DNA of 64,000 nt from assembly GCA_017607445.1 (NCBI GenBank), contig JAEVHH010000006.1, positions 2,852,001 through 2,916,000 on the forward strand, read 5' to 3'. Under the pieces are notes generated by a model. That model saw nothing but the letters and a program-made list of their open reading frames with translations, was not told the DNA's origin and searched no databases. Below are positions 58,701 through 64,000 of the stretch, in pieces; positions within the stretch are counted from its first letter, which is position 1, and every line of letters begins with the position of its first letter. The DNA comes from Histoplasma ohiense. Lineage: Eukaryota > Ascomycota > Eurotiomycetes > Onygenales > Ajellomycetaceae. The position numbers and the translations under genes are program-made.

Positions 58701-60330
58701 TGAATACTGACAGAAGTGAGATGATTGATGATGTGGATGTTAGTGGATTCTGATGTGGATGTGAACTTCATATCCCACACCTGGGCATCAAAATATTTCT
58801 CAAAGACAGAAGGTAAATCAAAAGTAGTGGAAGCAGTTGATAGTTGTAAAATTAAATTATATGAACAATGAAGAGCTGCAATGAAGATTATCAATGATGA
58901 ACATATTCTTCAAGAAGGTGTAATGCACTCATTTATTATTTTCTTATTATCTTCGCTTATTCTTACCTCTTTCCATTATACTCTCGCTACCGCTATTTCT
59001 ATATGTATATATATATCGATGTATGTATTTCGCACATCTTCTTTCTCTTTCTTTTCTTCCTTAGTGATTAGCTACACCACATTACACTACTATACTACAC
59101 TCTACAATATATTACTATTATCTCTGCTACACTATAAACTATCTTCTACTGTTACTCTTCACACTGTCACTACACCTCACAGAAGGATTCCATCATTTTG
59201 AAGAAGCTGATATTAGCAGATATGATATAATTTTGAGCATGCTGTGATTGAAAGCTGTGAACTCTGATATCAATTGGATGTGAAGATGCTGAATCTATAG
59301 AAAAGCATCAAATATTAATCATATACACTTGAATACTGCTAAAGAATTCACAACATTAATTGATGATGATAATATTATATTCACTGCCTTATCATTACAA
59401 GCTGTGAGTGCAGCAACTGAGCCAAATATCTCAGATGATTATAAAGATTATCTTGATGAATTCTGAGAAGACATATCTGATGCAGAATACACACCTCACA
59501 ATCATGTCATAGATCTCAAACCTGGCAAGAAACTCTCATATCAACTGATATATAACTTATCATCTCAAGAACTCTCTGTCCTCTGAGAATATATTAAAAA
59601 AACATTAGAAAAGAATTGAATACATTCATTCAAGAGCTCAGTCAGTGTGTCAGTGTTATTCACATCAAAGAAAGATGAAACTCTGCATCTTTGCATGAAT
59701 TATCAAGAATTGAATGAAATAATGATCAAGAATTGATACCCACTGCTCTTAATAAGTGAAATACTTGATAGATTAGCAGATGCCAAAATATATACACAGC
59801 TAAATCTTAGAGACACATATCATAGAATTCACATATGAGTGAAGAATGAATGAAAAACAGCATTTCAAATACAATATGAATACTTTGAATATCTAGTCTT
59901 ATCTTTTGAGCTAATCAATGTCTCTGTGATCTTTCAATCTTATATCAACAAAGCTCTCAGCAATCTTTTAGATGTATATTGCATGACTTATCTTGACAAT
60001 ATTGTAATCTATTCAAACACACTTGATGAGCATGTCATCCATGTTAAGAATGTGCTGGAATGGTTAAGATGTTGGAGACTATATGCCAAACTTAGTAAGT
60101 GTACATTTCATGCAACAGAAATTGAATTTTTGAGTTTTGTGATTACCACACAGAGCATTACTGTCAAGAAACACTGTGTCAACACAATTCTAGATTGATC
60201 AGAATTATGAATTATAAACAAATTGCAAATATTTCTAGAATTCATCAATTTCTATTGTTGATTCATATACAAGTTCTCAATAATAACAGCACCTCTGACC
60301 GAATTGTTAAAAGGTTATGAGATGAAAAGA
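58701..60330 (+). pseudogene. Protease and reverse transcriptase (G3), split by a solo D LTR
   Basis: The retropepsin core is LVDSDVDVNFI (near 58738-58770; Gly of DSG replaced). After the D LTR the frame gives the DIILSMLWL block, then RT: PGKKLSYQLIYNLS, LHLCMNYQELN, a box reading YLDNIVIYS (59989-60015, last Asp replaced by Asn) and AKLSKCTFHATEIEFL. A 90-codon piece (59926-60198) is open. The frame fades after APLTELLKGYEMKRG near 60330. Confidence 0.83.
58919..59181 (+). repeat. Solo LTR of family D (263 bp)
   Basis: This is a complete D LTR with no internal sequence, flanked by the duplication GAAGG (58914-58918, 59182-59186) within the G3 protease region. It is the expected product of recombination between the two LTRs of a full insertion. 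It keeps CpGs (TTCGCTTATTC, CTACCGCTA), so it is fairly recent. Confidence 0.94.
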
Positions 60331-60729
60331 GGGAAGAATAACACAACCATGCAATCAAAACTTCGAATTTTGCAATAAAAATTGCATAGAAAGATACAGT
60401 GTACTTTATTTGATAAATTGATATATTCTTTTTTAATAAAAAATTGTTAGTGGTGATGTTGGTGATGATTTTCAATGAAGTGCAATTTTTGATGTAGATG
60501 TCAAAGAAAAGAGATTCAGAAGTTGTATCTAAATCATGATTGAACTGCAATGACATCAGAGATGAAAAAACATTCTCTCAAAATAGCAACATTTCAGAAT
60601 TAATCTCAACAATTAATTCAGCTCAATTCTGTGAACTCTATACAATATTAATCACACAGCATATATTATGAACTTCATATGTTGCAGTAAGAAGCTCTGA
60701 GAATCAGATCTTTGAAGAAGAGAGATAAT
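60331..60729 (+). other. Unassigned tail of G3 internal region
   Basis: This 400-bp, AT-rich stretch is full of stops on all frames, and no RNase H or integrase motif is visible. Most of the downstream pol appears to have been deleted. It ends in a purine run, GAAGAAGAGAGATAA, immediately before the LTR, which serves as a plausible polypurine tract. Confidence 0.5.
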
Positions 60730-61000
60730 TGTAATAGATGCAACAGAGATATCTATATTAGAAAATAGTTATATAGTGATAGAAGAACACAGAATACATC
60801 AGAATTAATGAGAAGAAATATAGTGCACAGCATCATAGACAGCTGTAGAGTGTGATGGTTGTCTATATAATGCTCACTGATATCTGTAGATATTAGAAGA
60901 TCAGCAATTAACTTTGAATAATAGAGATTGCTATCTTCTTAACATTCTATATATATACTTCACACTACTCTCATAATTATATCTACAACCATCTCTTACA
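60730..61000 (+). repeat. Putative 3' LTR of G3 (271 bp)
   Basis: It starts TGTAATAGATG and ends CATCTCTTACA; these ends are inverted copies at 10 of 11 positions. A polypurine tract precedes it and a TATATAATG box lies inside. No second copy exists in the window, so the call rests on the termini and context. Confidence 0.7.
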
Positions 61001-63796
61001 CTCACTGCAGCATCTGTACTGTTTGTGAAAAAATCAGAAGAAGACTTATGATTCTGTGTTGACTATTAAAAACTCAACAAAATTACACAAAAAAACTAAT
61101 ACTCTCTTCCACTCATCAATAAAACACTCAAACAGATAGAAAAAGCAAAATGATTTACAAAATTTAACATCTCTACAGCCTTCTACAAGATAAGAATTAA
61201 TGAAGATGACAAATGACTAACTGTTTTTTGTATATATTATGGATTATACAAATGAACAGTGACTCTCTTTGAATTAGTGAATGCTCTGATCATATTTCAG
61301 AAATACATTAACTGAGCTCTATAAGATCTATTTAATGAAATTGTCTCAGTGTATATAGATGATATTCTGATCTTTATCAATGAATTGCTCACTGAGTACT
61401 GCAAGTATATATGACAAATGCTTGACTGTCTATGAGAAGCTGAACTGCAAGTGAATATTGATAAATACAACTTCAAGACTAAGTCTATAATCTATCTAGA
61501 ATTCATCATCAAAGCTGAAAAAAATGTATGCATAAATTCTAAGAAGATGGAAACAATTCTCAACTGAGAGATATCAGTTTCAATAAAAGAGACTAGAAGC
61601 TTTCTGGAGTTTGTCAACTTCTATTGAAGATTCATCAAAAACTTCTCTAATAGTGTATAATCACTAATAGATCTGATCTGAAAAGATGCTGTAGTTCAAT
61701 AAACTGATAAAGCAGACACAGCATTCAAAAAGCTGAAGTATATATTTACAAACACTTTGATGCTGCAATCATTCAATTCACATAAGCATATGATTCTTGA
61801 AACAGATGCCTCAGATTATATAGTAGATGAGATACTGATGTAATATAATAATGAAAATATTCTACAATTTTGTGTCTTTTTCTTGAAAATGATGTCATCT
61901 GCTGAATGCAACTACAAGATCTACAACAAGAAGCTTCTAGTAATTATATAATGTTTTGAAAAATAAAAGTCTGAACTTATAAGTGTTGAGAGATTTGAGA
62001 TTGTTATCAATTATAAGAATCTAGAGTACTTCACAATCACTTGTAAGCTCACTGAGAGATATATATGTTGATTATTGTTTCTTAGCTGTTTTTTGTTCAC
62101 AATTCATTATTGATCTGAAGTAGAGAACATTCTTGTGAATGTTCTGTTCTGCTGAGAATAAGACATATCATCTGATGACTTGAATGACAGATGGAAACAT
62201 TGAGAGCATCAATTAATCAACTCTGCAATCATAGAAAGTTCTATACAATCAGATGAACTCTATATACATATCAATCAATCTTGAGCTCAAGAACTTTTGC
62301 TTGAAGAATAATGAAGACTAACAGCAGAAGTAGATGAATTCTGACAATAAATCACTGAAACTGTATGAAGCAAAACATCTCAATTTTCCACAGATGTATA
62401 TTCAAGAACAGATATCTCAGTATATTCAATCAACAATGACAACTGCTTACACCTTCAAGATAGACAATGAATTTTCAATTCATAATCTCTACAAACACAG
62501 ATTATGCAAGAAATTTATGATATATCAATAATCAGACATTTAAAATATGAAATCATATACAACATCATCATCTAAAAATTCTATTGATCAGATATGTCAA
62601 AAGATATATATCAGTTTATATGCAACTGTAATCACTGCAGCTTAGTAATAGTTTGATGTGAATGCTGAAAAGAGATACTGAAGCTTCTATCTGTCTCTGA
62701 TCAAACTTGATATAATATAGCTATCAATTTTACAGTTTTCTTATCTGAAAGTGGATATTCTATGAACATTCTAGTCATTGTTGACTGACTCAGCAAGAAT
62801 ATAATACTACAGCTCTGTGATAAGATGAATATCAAAATAGTTGCAGATGTCTTCATCAGAAACTCATTCTATTATATACACAGTTTGTTTTCATTTATTA
62901 TATCAGATAGAGATAGTCAATTTATCAGTACACTCTGAATCTGTATATGTCAATTACTAAGAATTGAACAAAAGTTATCAACAGTGTATTATTCAGAGAT
63001 TGATGAAGCTATTGAGAAAATGATATAAATAGTAAAGAATATTCTCTGTAAGTTCTGTAATTATATACAAGACAATTGAAACAATCTGCTGTCACATATT
63101 AAGATTGTGATTAACAGTTGAGATTTTATTATGACAGATGTAAACTCATTCTTTCTTTTATATAAATATAACTTAGAGATTCTGGACTTCTCTGAGACTC
63201 TCTGAGAAACCACACATACTCACAGTCTTATACAGACAGCAGAGAATATCATGAGCAAGTTGAAGAAAGTCTGTGAATAAACAGAAGTCTCAATAATCAG
63301 TATTTAGTAAAATTATAAAAATCAAACAAATATCAGAAGAAGTTCTGCAATCTGATATTATATAGAAAACAAAGTCAGACTGAATCTCAAGAATATAAGA
63401 ATGAACTGTCTATTGCATACACTAGATTACTATTACATCAAATAAATGATGAAAAAAATGTTAGATATACACAATTATCAACTCAACATTTCATCTGATA
63501 TTCATAACATCTTTCATACAAATCTGCTCTGATCTGTGATTGAGAATTCATTCTTCTCACAGAGAATCTCTGATTGACAGCTATCTGCTATCATAAAAGA
63601 AAACAACAAACTTGAGTGGAAAATCAAAGCAATTCTTGATGATAGAATCAATCATCACTACTGTGAATATCTTATCAAATGAGTAGAATATGATTGTCTG
63701 ATCTGAGAATCTGTATTTGTTTTGAAGAATATTATCACTCTCAACATCTATAAGTTCTCACTCATTCTGATAGAAGGGGATAATGTGATGGATTAG
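61001..63796 (+). pseudogene. pol from RT onward (A5)
   Basis: This is the most decayed G1 pol here, with TGA, TAA and TAG stops throughout. It keeps the RT box YIDDILIF near 61355, RNase H, integrase (SDRDSQFI near 62905) and the chromodomain-like end. Its stop TAG (63794-63796) again lies inside the LTR. Confidence 0.82.
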
Positions 63797-64000
63797 TATT
63801 TATTAGTAATTGACTTATACAATCAACTTTTCTTCTGCATTCACTTATTTCTGATCATTGTGATTTCATATAACTCTCAATATTCTTCCACTCTGTGCTT
63901 CATGTTTATATAGTCTCTAACAATTCTTTTATATAGCTTTTAATGATTCTCTCACTCTACACTTCACACTTGTGTAGTTTCTAATAATTTTTACACATAT
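63784..64000 (+). repeat. 3' LTR of A5, cut by window end
   Basis: It starts TGTGATGGATTAGTATTTATTAG after the purine run GAAGGGGATAA and extends into the 63-bp array before the window ends. Confidence 0.88.

Larger units (their letters stand above)
57540..61000 (+). mobile_element. G3: third Ty3/gypsy family, 5' end lost
   Basis: It contains part of gag, protease and RT of a family distinct from G1 and D, then a shortened downstream region and a 271-bp 3' LTR (60730-61000). A SINE (57959-58348) and a solo D LTR (58919-59181) are nested in it. The sequence right of the LTR is a G1 pol that starts mid-RT, so G3 probably inserted into A5. Confidence 0.82.
61001..64000 (+). mobile_element. G1 copy A5, 3' half, cut by window end
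   Basis: It begins in the RT N-terminal region at CTCACTGCAGCATCTG and continues through pol into the 3' LTR, which runs off the window. The 5' half is absent. The junction with the G3 LTR falls at CTCAC, which could be the right copy of a G3 target duplication. Confidence 0.87.

Noticed and set aside
1..64000. TGA read as Trp (mitochondrial-type code) to explain the many TGA codons
   Set aside because: TGA also replaces Arg codons, and sister copies show TGG, CAG or CGA at the same sites. That pattern is mutation, not recoding, and the content is nuclear transposons.
1..64000. Host protein-coding genes between the repeats
   Set aside because: Every stretch over 300 bases was assigned to a transposable element or its remnant, except parts of 5756-6966 and 60331-60729, where no credible coding was seen.

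Overview
The window is a repeat-only, heterochromatin-like block from a filamentous fungus, and I find no ordinary host gene in it. Four things point to a fungus: Ty3/gypsy elements with C-terminal chromodomains, non-LTR retrotransposons of the Tad1 type (endonuclease, reverse transcriptase, RNase H), a tRNA-derived SINE, and a hAT transposon whose transposase has short GT-AG introns. The species cannot be fixed from sequence alone. The DNA is AT-rich and strongly CpG-depleted. Old reading frames are broken mainly by TGA at Arg and Trp positions rather than by indels.

Families (names are mine). G1: a Ty3/gypsy chromovirus with 471/534/597-bp LTRs (TGTGACGGG...CCCGTTACA), a 1014-nt gag and a pol of about 3632 nt in the -1 frame. 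It is present as A1, A2, A3, A4, A5 (+ strand) and B, E (- strand). D: a second chromovirus with 263-bp LTRs (D1, D2 and one solo LTR). G3: a third Ty3/gypsy with 271-bp LTRs. L2: a LINE of about 6 kb with a CAAA tail. L1: a LINE with an AAT tail. SINE: two 390-bp copies. hAT: one 5.8-kb copy.

Layout. 1-4617: end of A1, inserted in an L2 3' end (to 5755). 5756-6966, 18650-19819 and 47086-50834 look like one L2 element split twice. The first split is A2 (6967-18649), which itself carries the hAT (7509-13337) and an L1 scrap. The second is A3 (19820-47080, target duplication gtatc). A3 is split by D1 (24414-45496, duplication gaatg), and D1 is split by B (25634-31812, caaat), a SINE, an L1 3' end and E (39242-45202, gagag). 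50835-52234 is the end of D2, the probable landing site of L2. It is followed by a chimeric G1 copy (A4, to 57539), a G3 element carrying a SINE and a solo D LTR (57540-61000), and the 3' half of A5 (61001 to the end).

How the parts relate. The elements record a relative insertion order: inner copies (B, E, L1, SINEs) keep more CpGs and longer ORFs than outer ones. The SINE shares its 3' end and AAT tail with L1, which suggests L1 machinery moves it. G1, and less clearly D, have a primer-binding site complementary to their own LTR, as expected for Tf1-type self-priming. The most unexpected content is a decayed histone H3-fold reading frame inside the hAT transposon. D elements also carry a conserved antisense reading frame between pol and the 3' LTR.
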